This document shows positions 33,577 to 43,632 of a stretch of DNA of 64,000 bases, piece by piece. The notes under the pieces are model-generated. The model saw only the letters and a program-made list of their open reading frames with translations. It did not search any database and was not told where the DNA came from. The translations under genes were made by a program, and so were the position numbers. Every line of letters starts with the position of its first letter. Position 1 is the stretch's first letter. Origin of the DNA: Xanthoparmelia taractica (lineage: Eukaryota; Ascomycota; Lecanoromycetes; Lecanorales; Parmeliaceae); the NCBI GenBank assembly GCA_033085395.1, contig JANQBS010000034.1, forward strand, positions 124,001-188,000, given 5' to 3'.

Positions 33577-36400
33577 ATGGCAGGTAAGCATAATTTTGAA
33601 TTATCAATGCCTCCGTTCAACACAAATAGCATTGGCTAATACTCGCATCTTACAGATAGCACGCGTCGATCAGGAAGAGCTACAAAAGGCCAGCATAGCA
33701 GAGCTCTTGAGCCCGAAGATGTGCCAACACCTCCAAAGCGGGGTGGAAAGGGCAACAAGTCCAAGAGGAACGAACCCACCCCACCACCCGATGAAGAAGA
33801 GGAACAGGCCATCATACGCTGCATTTGCGGCTACGTCGTGGAAGATGAGGATGATGAGCGGAAGATGATATGTTGCGAGAGTTGCGATGCCTGGCAGCAC
33901 AACGAGTGCATGGGCATGTCAGACAATGACGATGAACTGCCAGAAAAGTATTACTGTGAGCAGTGCCGCCCAAAAGACCACAAGGAGCTGCTCGCACAAA
34001 TAGCGCGCGGCGAGAAGCCATGGGAGGAGCGGCAGAGGCAACGTGAAATCGAGGAGCAAAGTAAGAAGGGGCGAAAGGGCAAAGGCAAGAAGGGCCGCAA
34101 GCCGGGTAGACCGAGTGCAGTCCAGAAGGAAGTTACACAAGAGAATGGTGCTATAGACGATAGTGCTATGGATATCGATCCCACTCCAGCCCAGCCCGAA
34201 CAACCCGCCGAGGTGGAACAGCCTCCTCAAGAGGAGAAGGTTGACGAAAAGAAGGTCGAGAAGAAGGCTGAAGAGAAGATTGAGAGCACCAAGAGAAAGC
34301 TGCCTGAGGAGCCTGTTCGTGAAACACAAAGCCCCAGTCAAGCTGTTAGTCCGAGACGCATATATTATTGTTGATATACTAATATATTGTTAGGAACCTC
34401 CAAGCAAGACGCGCAAAATCACTAGTCCGCTTACCGAAACGCCATCGCTGCCTCCTCCTTCCCGGCGCAAGTCTGGCGCCCCAGCATCCAAGAAACGAGA
34501 TTCCACAGCTGGACAACCACAGTTGGAGCTTGTCGAGCAGCCCTCTGATTTGCAAAGTGAAGAGCGGCAGAGGGTTGCAACCGCTTTGGTTAAATTGTTC
34601 AAGGATTTGACAAAGCAAGCTGAAAAACAAGGGGCTTTCAGTCTGCCTAAGGGCCAGAAGGTCGATGAGTTCGGTAATAAATTAGGGTTACTAGTAGAGC
34701 AAGCGATCTTTATGAATTTCTGGTCTGGCATCGGCAAAGCCCCAGAGGCGTATGCCACCAAGTTCCGCACGATCTCACATAACGCCAAGAAAAATCCCTC
34801 GCTCCGAGATCGTGTGCTCAGTGGATCACTCTCCCCGAGCGACTTCTCTCGAATGGAGCCAAAAGACATGGCAAGCGAGGAGCTTCAGGAGATGAAGGAG
34901 GAAATGTTGAAAGAGGCAGAGAAGCAGCATGTGCTCATCCAAGAAGAGGGCCCAAGGATGAGGAGAACACACAAAGGAGAGGAACTTATTGAGGACGAAT
35001 CTCATATCGCCGACAGCATGGACTCGGCCTTCGTAGCGCCATTGAGGAAGAGGCCTTCCGAGATTGACTCGAGTATCGCCAAGCAGGCGAGTCCGGAGAC
35101 CGAAAAACCGCAAAGTCCTGCTGCCGTTGAGCTTCCGGAGACCTTCGGTGTAGGGTCCGCCGCCACCGCTCAGCCGTTAGTGGTCGATACAAGTACCGAA
35201 GCGCGGGCGCCTGCCGCTGTTCCAGAGCGAAAATCAGCCAATAGCTTCAACATCCAAGAAGTGTGGCAAGGCGTCAAAGGCCCGGATCCCGAGACTCAAC
35301 GTACGCGCCAAGCCTCAAGACCCTCAGAGCCACTGATCCAGCAACCGCAAGGATCGGGCGTGAAAGCTGATCCGGAGATCGACCAGCTTCTCAAGGATGA
35401 AGAGCCTGAAGATGAAGAACCATATTCACCGATTGACTACACTGCGGAACCAGGTTCCACAATTTGGCACGGAAAGCTGGCTATGGCCGGTATCGCTAGC
35501 TTTCATGGCACTGGAAGACACGTTGCAGGGGCCGACCTCAGCGCTACCCTGCCATGGCATTCATTAATACCAACCTCCTTGACGATCGAAGGCCGTATTT
35601 CTACCGAACGCGCGGAAGAATACCTCTGCAGTCTCAAATGGAGTACGACAACAGACGTCATTGTCGTAGCTGTGACTCCCAACTCAGATGCTGAGTCCCA
35701 AGTCCAGTTTGATAAGCTCTTCACCTACTTCACGGAGCGCAAACGCTACGGTGTCATCGGTAAAAGCCCAGTACCATCCGTCAAAGATACATATGTCGTT
35801 ACACTCGATGCTGGTGCGGGCAAGAAGCCAGATTTTGTCGAAATGCTTGAATATTGCATCATCGAAGACCCCAGGCCTGAACGCACACTACTTCTCACAT
35901 TCGCAGTCAAACTCAATAACTCACCCTCGGCTCAACAGACTCCTCGCCATACCGACGCCGGTTCCATTGCTAGCCCCATCACCGCCAGTGGCACTCAGGC
36001 CTCCAATATGGGCCAACACCCAGGTTTCCAAAATTCTCCCACCACCTTCGCCAATCCACAACACCTCCCCCCATATGCGAGCAGTCCGACTCAAACTCAA
36101 CACGCCTACATGCCACCCCACCACCAATCACCCTACCCACCCCAGCAACAACAGTACGGAGGCGCAGGCATAACAGGTATCGATGCGGCGCGCCAGGCGC
36201 TCGGCGAATTGGCAAGTGCACCCGTGGTGAGTGAGCTCCTAAAGGAAGCCCCAGGCTCGGGTGTCGCAATGGGAATATCAGAATTCCTTGTTATTAGGGG
36301 ATTGCTAAAGAATGTGCCGGCTGCGAGGGAAGATTTGACTATATTGAAGAGCTTGCTAACTGTGAAGCATTTGCAGAAAGGTGAGAGTGGTGCGCAATAG
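33577..36400 (+). CDS. BYE1: Bye1-like transcription elongation factor (PHD, TFIIS-M, SPOC)
   Basis: Binds RNA polymerase II through a TFIIS-like middle domain and histone H3 tails through a PHD finger. Exons: 33577-33583, 33656-34344 and 34394-36400. The first exon is only 7 coding bases (ATG GCA G). Introns are 72 and 49 bases. The protein is 900 residues. The PHD finger is near 56-110 (IIRCICGYVVED, ICCESCDAWQHNECMG, YYCEQCRP). Basic low-complexity sequence follows (KKGRKGKGKKGRKPGRP). The TFIIS central domain is near 284-430 (RQRVATALVKLF, NPSLRDRVLSGSLSPSDFSR, LTKMDPKDMASEE-like MEPKDMASEEL). The SPOC domain is near 585-735 (TIWHGKLAMAGIASFHGTGR). The tail is Pro/Gln-rich and ends in a helical segment. 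The domain order is that of fungal Bye1. Confidence 0.92.
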
Positions 36401-37044
36401 ATCGTTTGCGGAATCCAATATACCATGGACTACGAATGAGGTGTGCGGTCCGCTGGATCGTCACCCATATTTACGAAGGTCGATTTCGAATCCGTATGCA
36501 ATGGAAAAGCGTGGGGAGGTCTAATGTTTCAGGATAGATTCCATCCTGTTTTAAGATATGAGGTCAAGCTCGCTGGACTAGCTTCCGGATTTATGGGATC
36601 TCTGGCGTTTGAAGCCTGTTATTCGTCGGTCGTCAGTATGGAGGATGACATTGGACAGAGTACTTTCTAGTCTAGTGTGGATGGTCATTACATGGATCCG
36701 TTCAGGCAAGTTCTTTCCGTACGATGTGTCAAAAGGAAGGAAGCAAGGAAGCAAGGGAGGAGGGGTTATAGGCAGAGCAAGTTAGGCATTCACGTTCATA
36801 TCGCGCGCGGTGTGAAAAAATGGATCCAGTGTAGCGGATGTCGATGCTGTACGAAGGGAGTAGCTCCTTTCAAATGTATATAGTTCCATAAACTGCGAAT
36901 GTTCTTTCGGTACTGAGCTCGGGTTTGAAATGATTTCTTTTCTCGAGTAAGTTCAAGAGGCAAATGCTCGAGTGAGAAAAAAACCACATTGTCCGTGAGT
37001 TGCAGCTAATTGTGAGCACGAGTGGATTTATATAGCTATCTATC
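36401..37044. other. Convergent intergenic BYE1/GPI16
   Basis: About 0.64 kb containing the two 3' UTRs. There is a short (GGAAGCAA)-like purine repeat near 36.74 kb. Nothing else was recognised. Confidence 0.5.
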
Positions 37045-38949
37045 CTATTGTACCTTCTTCTCTTTTCCCCTCCCCAATGCTCTGTCCAGCAATATCATTG
37101 CCCTTCCTTTAACTCTCGCTTTCAACGCTGCAATATTCCACCCCTCCACCTCGTCGGCGCCCACGAACCTTCTCACCAATAGATTGAAAATCATACCAAA
37201 TGCTAGTGCCATAACCGTGCTCGTCAAGATGATGACATTATACGGCATACTGAAATCCGGTGTAGGAAGCGGAAGTAGGAGACTGCTTGTGCGAATGTAA
37301 ACCTCTGCTTGCCCGTTAACAAAGGGTTCTGATTTATTCCCGGAGGCTGGCAGCAATCGAATGACAGCAGGTGCAACATCGAACCCACGGTTAGCGTCAG
37401 GAGGGTACTCGGTGTAGCGGAGGATTGCTTTATCGAAGTCGTAGGTTAGGATGACGGTTGAATCTGCTGGGACGGAGATGAGGAGTTCGAGCTGGGTGCC
37501 GCGCCGGCGGTCGAGGGCTGGGCGGTAGAAGGTCTCTTTTATGATGTCCGGCTTAGAGATCGAGGAGGTAGAGAGACGGGCGGCGAGAGTGTGCAGGTAA
37601 GGTTTCATGAACCAAGGAAGGGTTTCGAAGTAGACAAATTCGATGGATGAGGTTGTGGATGGGTTGGTGAGGAGAGTCTTGACACCACCGCGTTCTTGGC
37701 CGTGGCCGGTGAAAGAGCGAGAGGCGTACAGGCGTGGTCGAGAGATGTTGTTGAAGGTTTGCGGCCCTATATGTGAGAGCACCATTTCGAACGGCTTGGA
37801 TGCCGGTATGGCGAAGCATCTGCCAGTTCCTGCTTCATTCTTGGTTTCAACCGCATCTCCGTAAGGGTTGACCTCGCGTTCATGCGGTACGTTGATGCAC
37901 ACTGAGTCACGAAGCTGGCCCTGGGAGTCTTCGGCAAGGCAAGAGCCTTGGATTGGACGGCCGAATATTTCGGCTATGGTCCACGATTGCCCTAGGTTAG
38001 TGTCTGAAGGGAAGCAAGCTTCATTGCCAGCGTAAGGCTTGGATAGGTCGCATTGAAGGTGTTCGCTAGGTATCGGACGTGGAATAGGATTATCTGTGGG
38101 CGTCAACAATGGCTATGCCGTAGGATAGACTCACAGTCCTACCTCGAGGTCGCTTTGAGCGATCAACGTCCAGCACCATATCCACAGTCTGCTCAATCTC
38201 AATACTGCACTCGGGTTTTCTCTCGGAACATACAGAGCGTACGTCGATAGCCATACTTTGCCATGAGGCGTCGAACAGCTTGTGTCCGTCCAGTAAGCTT
38301 GCTATCCCAGCTTTGCCCTTACACGGCAGCAGTTTCAGGAAAGGGGTCAGATTCTCGGTACAGACGACCTCCCTCGGCAGTGTTCCATGTAAAAGATATA
38401 GGTTCCCTGAAGACGAATTCGACATAGTGCTGGCAGGCTCAAAGCTCATCCTAGGTCTCGTAGTCCTCGTGGAGTCGATGAAATTGAGCGAGGCACAGAA
38501 CAGGCCTGAGAGAGCATTGTTTAGTGTCACCCATCTAGCAAATGACCTGCTTTCTGGTCAGTCATGAGTCCCATAGTTCGCTATTTTTTTACTAACTCAG
38601 AGTCCGAATCTGCTTCTACCCAAGCCCAGAGCTCCACTCCTGTCCCTCCCTCTTTCGTTCCTCCCCATGGCCTTGCGCCCCAGCTCTCAGCGTCCCATCT
38701 TCCAGTACTGAACCTTAAATGAAGTTCTTTCGTCTTTGCATGCTGCAGTATTTGCCCAATAGATCGTGGTATGTACCTGAAATGCTGCTGCTCGTATGAT
38801 TGGAGTGAGGCGTTGCTCCAGAAACTGAATGAAGCAAGCAGCGAAGCTGGATTCAGCGGCTGGAGATTGAGTAACTCTTTGTAATTTGGGTCGGCGGAAA
38901 CAAGCAAACCAAGCAGTAGAGACAGTATAAGACAAGAAAATCGTTTCAT
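37045..38949 (-). CDS. GPI16: GPI transamidase subunit Gpi16 (PIG-T)
   Basis: ER membrane subunit of the complex that attaches GPI anchors. Exons: 38949-38597, 38546-38143 and 38093-37045. Introns are 50 and 49 bases. The protein is 601 residues. It begins with a clear signal peptide (MKRFSCLILSLLLGLLVSAD). The lumenal part contains conserved PIG-T stretches: HFRYIPRSIGQIL, TGRWDAESWGARPWGG, ALSGLFCASLNFID, LPREVVCTENLTPFLKLLPC and GFDVAPAVI. A single membrane helix near the C-terminus (MPYNVIILTSTVMALAFGMI) is followed by a basic cytosolic tail ending GRGKEKKVQ. The ATG at 38949 is the only reasonable start. It faces LUC7 across a 176-base spacer. Confidence 0.94.
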
Positions 38950-39125
38950 GCCGTCATCTCAGCTGTTGCATCCTCATATGGCAAAAGAGTAGACAGATGT
39001 TGGAGGTATTCACTCGGCAAGTCTGATAGGGCTGATGGCTTCAACCTTTCTTTGCTTCATTTCGACACTTCCACAATTTCATTGCAAACGATACTTAGTT
39101 GCGGTCAAAGTTGATATCTTGAGTC
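38950..39125. promoter_or_regulatory. Short bidirectional promoter GPI16/LUC7
   Basis: Only 176 bases separate the two divergent start codons, so both transcripts must start here or in shared sequence. No specific site is claimed. The inference is from gene arrangement only. Confidence 0.5.
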
Positions 39126-40102
39126 ATGGCTGCAGAACAGAGGAAGCTGCTTGGTAAGTTCAAATAGCAGTCTCGATCTAAAGACGTGTATTATAGACCA
39201 TTCTGTCGCAACATCCGCTGATTAATGCCTTCACAGAGCAGCTCATGGGCGCCGGTGCCTCCTCGCGACACGCTCAACTCTCCCTTACTGACCCAAAAGT
39301 CTGTCGCTCCTATCTTGTCGGCACATGTCCGCACGACCTCTTCACGAACACCAAGCAGGACCTTGGACCCTGCCCCAAGGTCCATAGCGAACCTCTCAAA
39401 TCTGAGTATGAAGCCTCGCCCGACAAGAGCAAGTACGGTTTCGAGTACGACTATATGCGAGATATGCAGAAATACATCGATGAGTGCAACAGGAGGATCG
39501 ATGCTGCGCAGAGAAGACTGGAAAAGACGCCAGATGAGATCAGGCAGACCAACGACCTTGTAAGGCAACCTGGGAAAGATATAAGTACTCGAGCTGAACC
39601 CCTGTTGCAGCTAAAACAGATATCCGACCTCACCCACTCCATTAACACGGGCCTCCTCGAGATCGCCGTCCTCGGCGAATCGTCCTCCATCGCGCTCGCT
39701 GTTCTCGAGCACCACAAAATTCGCACCGCCAAAGCCGCCAAAGAAGAAAAAGAACGAGAATTGAAATCGCTTTCAGACACCTCTGGGCCTTCAGGTCACC
39801 AGAAATTGCAGGTCTGTGATGTGTGTGGCGCGTATTTAAGTAGACTCGACAATGACAGGAGGCTGGCGGATCACTTTTATGGGAAAATGCATTTGGGGTA
39901 TGCGCAGATGAGGAAGACGTGGGAAGGGCTGCAGAAGGAGTTGAAGGGAAGAGCACCGCCGCAAAGAGATGAGGCGGATAGGGGACCCCCCAGGGACGAA
40001 GGGTGGGGCGGCGATAGGGGTGGCTTTGGTGGTAGCCGGGGAGGTTTCAGAGGCGGTGGGGGCTTCAGGGGGGGAGGGTTCAGAGGGAGGGGACGCTGGT
40101 GA
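39126..40102 (+). CDS. LUC7: U1 snRNP-associated protein Luc7
   Basis: U1 snRNP component that helps select 5' splice sites. Exons: 39126-39153, 39237-39559 and 39611-40102. Introns are 83 and 51 bases. The spliced protein is 280 residues. It has EQLMGAG, then a CCCH finger (KVCRSYLVGTCPHDLF, LGPCPKVHSEPL). A coiled coil follows. The second finger is C2H2 (LQVCDVCGAYLSRLDND, ADHFYGKMHLGY). The C-terminus is an RGG-type tail (GGFRGGGGFRG). The second intron, with donor GTAAGG and acceptor TTGCAG, is 51 bases and has no stop. Unspliced it would add 17 residues inside the coiled coil (after RQTNDL). I treat it as an intron because family members read directly from RQTN to LKQISDL. Confidence 0.93.
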
Positions 40103-40402
40103 AAGATGGCATTGTTGTAAAGCATCATTGCCTTTTGCTTGTCTCTTTAGCGAGGCGTTATGTAGGAAGAGTACCCTCTCATATTGGGATCTTACAAGAG
40201 CATTTGGAGAATCACAAGCGGTGCACGTATGTCTGCAGATAAATTGGCCCCTTCTCGATGGGTACTCTGGGTATCTATCAATTGGACTAAAGCTGTCCTC
40301 TAAGCTATCCGTAACGCTAAATGCTGAGAACCCTGACATGGCCTTCCCAAGTACAACTATGCAAGCGCCAGGGCTGTTGATGCCCAACTCGATTAATGCA
40401 AA

Positions 40403-41494
40403 TCACATCATCACCTCCTCCGGTGCCTTCGCTTCCTGGACCCGATCTACCTGATCTGCCCAGCTCTCACCTCCCGCCGCGGGCTGCAGATTCTGGGTGA
40501 CCTTGCCAGAAGGCCGCTGCTGCGTGGGTTGTTCTTTTTTCTGTGTCGGTGGAGCTGAAGGCAGGTCCCGACTAGGTTCTTGGGTTTTAGGTGCTGTAGG
40601 TAGAGCGGGAAAGTCATTGACAGAGTCTGGCGCTGCTTGCCGAGCAGCTTTATTGGGAGTAAAGTCCCCACGTCCCTTACCACCTCGCCCTCGATCTCCT
40701 CGTCCTCTGCCCCCTCCCCGTGGCATGAATCCCTCCCTTCTCTCGCGAATCTCATTGTTTCTTCGGTCCTGAAATCCGCCTCTTAAGGAAGCGTTGTCGT
40801 GCGCTACGCCGCCATAAGCGCCCCTACGGTACTGGCCCCCTCTCTCCGGCACCTGCTCCGCCTTCCCCTCATCCCACTCCCTCCCTCCTTGAGCTCCCAG
40901 CTTCCTCATCCTGTTCCTTTCCCTCTCTTGGTTCATCATCCTGCGTGCCACCCCTTCTTCCTTCCTTTTCTGAGATGCTTGTGCTTCCCGTTGCTGGAAG
41001 TTCGCTTCGTCGGCTTCGGCCAGGCGATGTGCTTCTGCACGTTTGGCGTTGTTGAGTTTTGCGGCGGCCATACGGGCTGAAAGTTCGTCTTCGGTAAGTT
41101 TCGGTTTCATTGTGCCGCCGGTGAGAGTGCGGTCGCCGCGGACGGCGCTAGGAGGCTTGACCTGCTGTGGTTGTGGGGTGGAATCGGGTTCTGTTTCATT
41201 TTGGGGAGGCGTAGTTTGGGTGGTCGAAGAAGTCTCTAGGTTGCCGTTGGGACTCTCCGAAGTCACTGCTTCCGAAAGAGAAGACTGCGGCTGTGGACGT
41301 GGTTGATGTGGCTGGCGTGAGACTTGATTCCCACGTCCACGAATTGCTCGATCATTGCGGCCGCCGCGTGGAGGCTGCGGTTTTAGCTGTGAGGAAGCGA
41401 GTCCAACGCTTTGAGCGATCGGTGCTTCAATTGGTGTAAAATCATCGTCAAATAGATCATCCGCTCCACGGGTCTGGGCAAATTCGTCCATCAT
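40403..41494 (-). CDS. RGG-rich conserved fungal protein, function unknown
   Basis: A single-exon gene of 363 residues beginning with two adjacent Met codons and MDEFAQTRGADDLFDDDF. The middle has Gln/Pro-rich low complexity, then a charged helical stretch (KLTEDELSARMAAAKLNNAK, RRMMNQERERNRMRKLGAQG). An RGG-box region follows (MPRGGGRGRGDRGRGG). It ends in a Pro/Gln-rich segment with GESWADQVDRVQEAKAPEEV. The composition suggests RNA binding, like Stm1 or HABP4 relatives, but I cannot place it in a family. It converges on LUC7 (300 bases between stops) and is divergent from PRE9. Confidence 0.75.
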   Translation of the reverse strand: MMDEFAQTRGADDLFDDDFTPIEAPIAQSVGLASSQLKPQPPRGGRNDRAIRGRGNQVSRQPHQPRPQPQSSLSEAVTSESPNGNLETSSTTQTTPPQNETEPDSTPQPQQVKPPSAVRGDRTLTGGTMKPKLTEDELSARMAAAKLNNAKRAEAHRLAEADEANFQQREAQASQKRKEEGVARRMMNQERERNRMRKLGAQGGREWDEGKAEQVPERGGQYRRGAYGGVAHDNASLRGGFQDRRNNEIRERREGFMPRGGGRGRGDRGRGGKGRGDFTPNKAARQAAPDSVNDFPALPTAPKTQEPSRDLPSAPPTQKKEQPTQQRPSGKVTQNLQPAAGGESWADQVDRVQEAKAPEEVMM

Positions 41495-41723
41495 ATAGCA
41501 GATGTAGGCTCTATTATTGTAGAGGTCTGAGCGCACATAATCAATCGGCAAAATAGAATACCCGAGTGCCGCTAGAAGCTTAGCCTTGGCGCAACGCGTG
41601 AAGCTTGAGAGCCTAAACTATAATGTACTTCTGGGGTATTTCCAGCAACAGCGACAATAGCTAACTCTAGTCTTGCTCAGAGTTTGATTGAAGTATTCGA
41701 TCGGTTTTGGTGAAGCTGTCAAG
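41495..41723. promoter_or_regulatory. Short bidirectional promoter RGG protein/PRE9
   Basis: 229 bases between divergent start codons. I looked for the yeast-type proteasome box (GGTGGCAAA or its complement) and did not find it. The promoter role is inferred from gene arrangement. Confidence 0.45.
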
Positions 41724-42647
41724 ATGTCAAGAAGATACGATTCAAGGGTACGTTCACACTGCATCGTGGTACAAGATTCATATTTAATCTCCAAGCGTCC
41801 AGACGACCATCTTCTCGCCTGAAGGGCGATTATATCAGGTCGAATACGCACTCGAAGCTATCTCACATGCCGGCACAGCTATTGGTATACTGTCTACAGA
41901 TGGAATCGTCCTGGCTGCGGAGAGAAAAGTTACAAGCAAGCTACTGGAGCAAGATACTTCCGCAGAGAAGCTCTACACATTAAATGAGTATAGAATTATA
42001 ACCTACGCGGGTTACGATGTCCAAATGCTAAAATTTGTCTTGCAGCAATATGATATGTGCCGTAGCAGGCATGACGGCTGATGCCAATATTCTTATTAAT
42101 TACGCCCGCCAAGCCGCTCAGAGATATCTTCTCACCTATAACGAAGATATACCGTGCGAACAACTGGTACGACGACTATGCGATCTCAAACAAGGATATA
42201 CGCAACATGGTGGTCTTCGGCCCTTTGGTGTTTCGTTCATCTATGCTGGCTACGACCCTCAACGCCAATTTCAACTGTACCAAAGTAATCCTAGCGGTAA
42301 CTACGGTGGGTGGAAAGCAACAAGTGTCGGGGCAAACAATGCCAGTGCTCAGAGTCTGTTGAAGCAGGACTACAAGGAGGAGTGTGACTTGAAGGAAGCA
42401 TGCGGTTTAGCTGTCAAGGTTCTGAGCAAGACCATGGACTCGACGAAATTGACCAGTGAGAAAAGTGAGTGGTTGAGACCCCGTCATAGTCTACGGGGGC
42501 GAACTAATCGCTCCGCTAGTTGAATTTGCAACTGTTGGTAAGACGAAGGATGGGAAGGTATACCACCACCTTTGGGGTGCAGATGAGATCACAACGCTAT
42601 TGCAAGAGCACGGTCTGGCAAAGGCAGAAGAAGAAGATACTGGGTAG
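41724..42647 (+). CDS. PRE9: 20S proteasome alpha-3 subunit Pre9 (PSMA4 type)
   Basis: Alpha-ring subunit of the 20S proteasome. Exons: 41724-41747, 41803-41987, 42046-42464 and 42520-42647. Introns are 55, 58 and 55 bases. The protein is 251 residues. It begins [20 protein letters not shown] and continues VEYALEAI, the alpha-subunit signature. Then come GTAIGILSTDGIVLAAERKV and SEKLYTLND-like AEKLYTLND/NMICAVAG. RPFGVSFIYAGYD and the acidic-helix region match PSMA4. It lacks the N-terminal propeptide and threonine of beta subunits, as expected. Choice of the alpha-3 type is from memory of [16 protein letters not shown]. In yeast this is the one non-essential alpha subunit. Confidence 0.93.
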
Positions 42648-43296
42648 TATGCCGGACATCCGCTGAGGAGTGGTAAGCGAAGGGAAAGAAGGCCATGCAG
42701 AACTCTCTGGAACGACCATCAGCATTAGATTCCCATGCCTTTGAGGCTTTCGATCTCAATCCTAAACGCAGCTTCAATACAATGTGTATAAATATGGGCA
42801 GGAACGAGAGAGCGTCTAGGGAAAGGGGGTAGGCGCAAAATGAACGCTAGTCTCGATAGGGCTGATGAACTTCCGCGCGTTCCCCTCTTTCTCATCAACA
42901 ACCATCAATGCCAACGCATCGCTCCCATCTTTTGCATCACGGTATAGTTTGCTGAAGCTTTAATTGTTGTTCAAATCATCGTTCATACTATCGAAAACTA
43001 CTAGAAAGAAGTCTGACGAGCCCGAAAGGCTGAACAAAGCTACGCCTCAGTCAAGCATCCAACAAAAGGCAACGGGAAAGGCAAATTCGGGCGGCTACAC
43101 CCCGTCTCAGCTACGGTGAGATCAACATTTCCGACAAATAGAGAGGCTCCAAGTCCGCCAGAAATAGTATCTGTTTCATTCAAGAACATCTGTTTATCTA
43201 CTGCCTCTCCTTCACCAGAAGCACGAAAACAACTTAGCAATTGCTCGACCATTGGCGTCTCAAACTGGTATCAGAAGAGCCCCTTCATGGGGACAA
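42648..43296. other. Convergent intergenic, one weak ORF
   Basis: About 0.65 kb between the PRE9 stop and the stop of the minus-strand Cys/His protein. A minus-strand ORF of 70 residues (43252-43040) lies here, but it has no motif and no clear splice link to the upstream gene, so I do not call it. Confidence 0.5.
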
Positions 43297-43632
43297 TCAG
43301 CGAGTGGTCCTCTGTCTCATTGCTCTCTCGCTCAACAAGCTCCTCAGCTCGCATTCTAGCTGCTCGACTATCTCCTCAGACCTCTCAATGGATGCTGAAA
43401 ACTTGCGCCCCTCCTTCTTCCAGCGGTTAATGCGTTCAATCTCTTGCTTGCGGCGTCTTTCTTTGGTTTCGACTTTGTCGCAGATCCTACACTTTTGCTG
43501 GAGTTGCGAAGTGGTCATGACAAGTTTGGAGCCGCATGTTTCACCTGTGCGGTATTCTCGGTTGCAGTGTTGTCTGAAATGACCCCATTTGTAATCGCCA
43601 CAGGCGAATCGATGCTGGTCGTAGAAGCACAT
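43297..43632 (-). CDS. Small Cys/His-rich orphan protein with coiled coil
   Basis: An ORF of 111 residues, with ATG at 43632. The N-terminal half is rich in regularly spaced Cys and His: MCFYDQHRFACGDYKWGHF, RQHCNREYRTGETCG, then QKCRICDKVETKERRR. The pattern suggests a small zinc-binding fold with a CxxC pair. The second half is a basic-to-acidic coiled coil (RINRWKKEGRKFSASIERSE, VEQLECELRSLLSER). Many filamentous fungi have predicted proteins of this kind starting MCxYDQ, with no known function. The C-terminus could be extended by another exon. It is the last gene before the gene-poor block. Confidence 0.6.
   Translation of the reverse strand: MCFYDQHRFACGDYKWGHFRQHCNREYRTGETCGSKLVMTTSQLQQKCRICDKVETKERRRKQEIERINRWKKEGRKFSASIERSEEIVEQLECELRSLLSERAMRQRTTR

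Noticed and set aside
39836..40387. Minus-strand ORF of 183 codons opposite LUC7
   Set aside because: Antisense of the LUC7 zinc-finger and Gly/Arg-rich tail, with no conserved motif.
43040..43252. Minus-strand ORF of 70 codons downstream of the Cys/His orphan
   Set aside because: It could be a 3' exon, but no convincing donor/acceptor pair links it and it has no motif.
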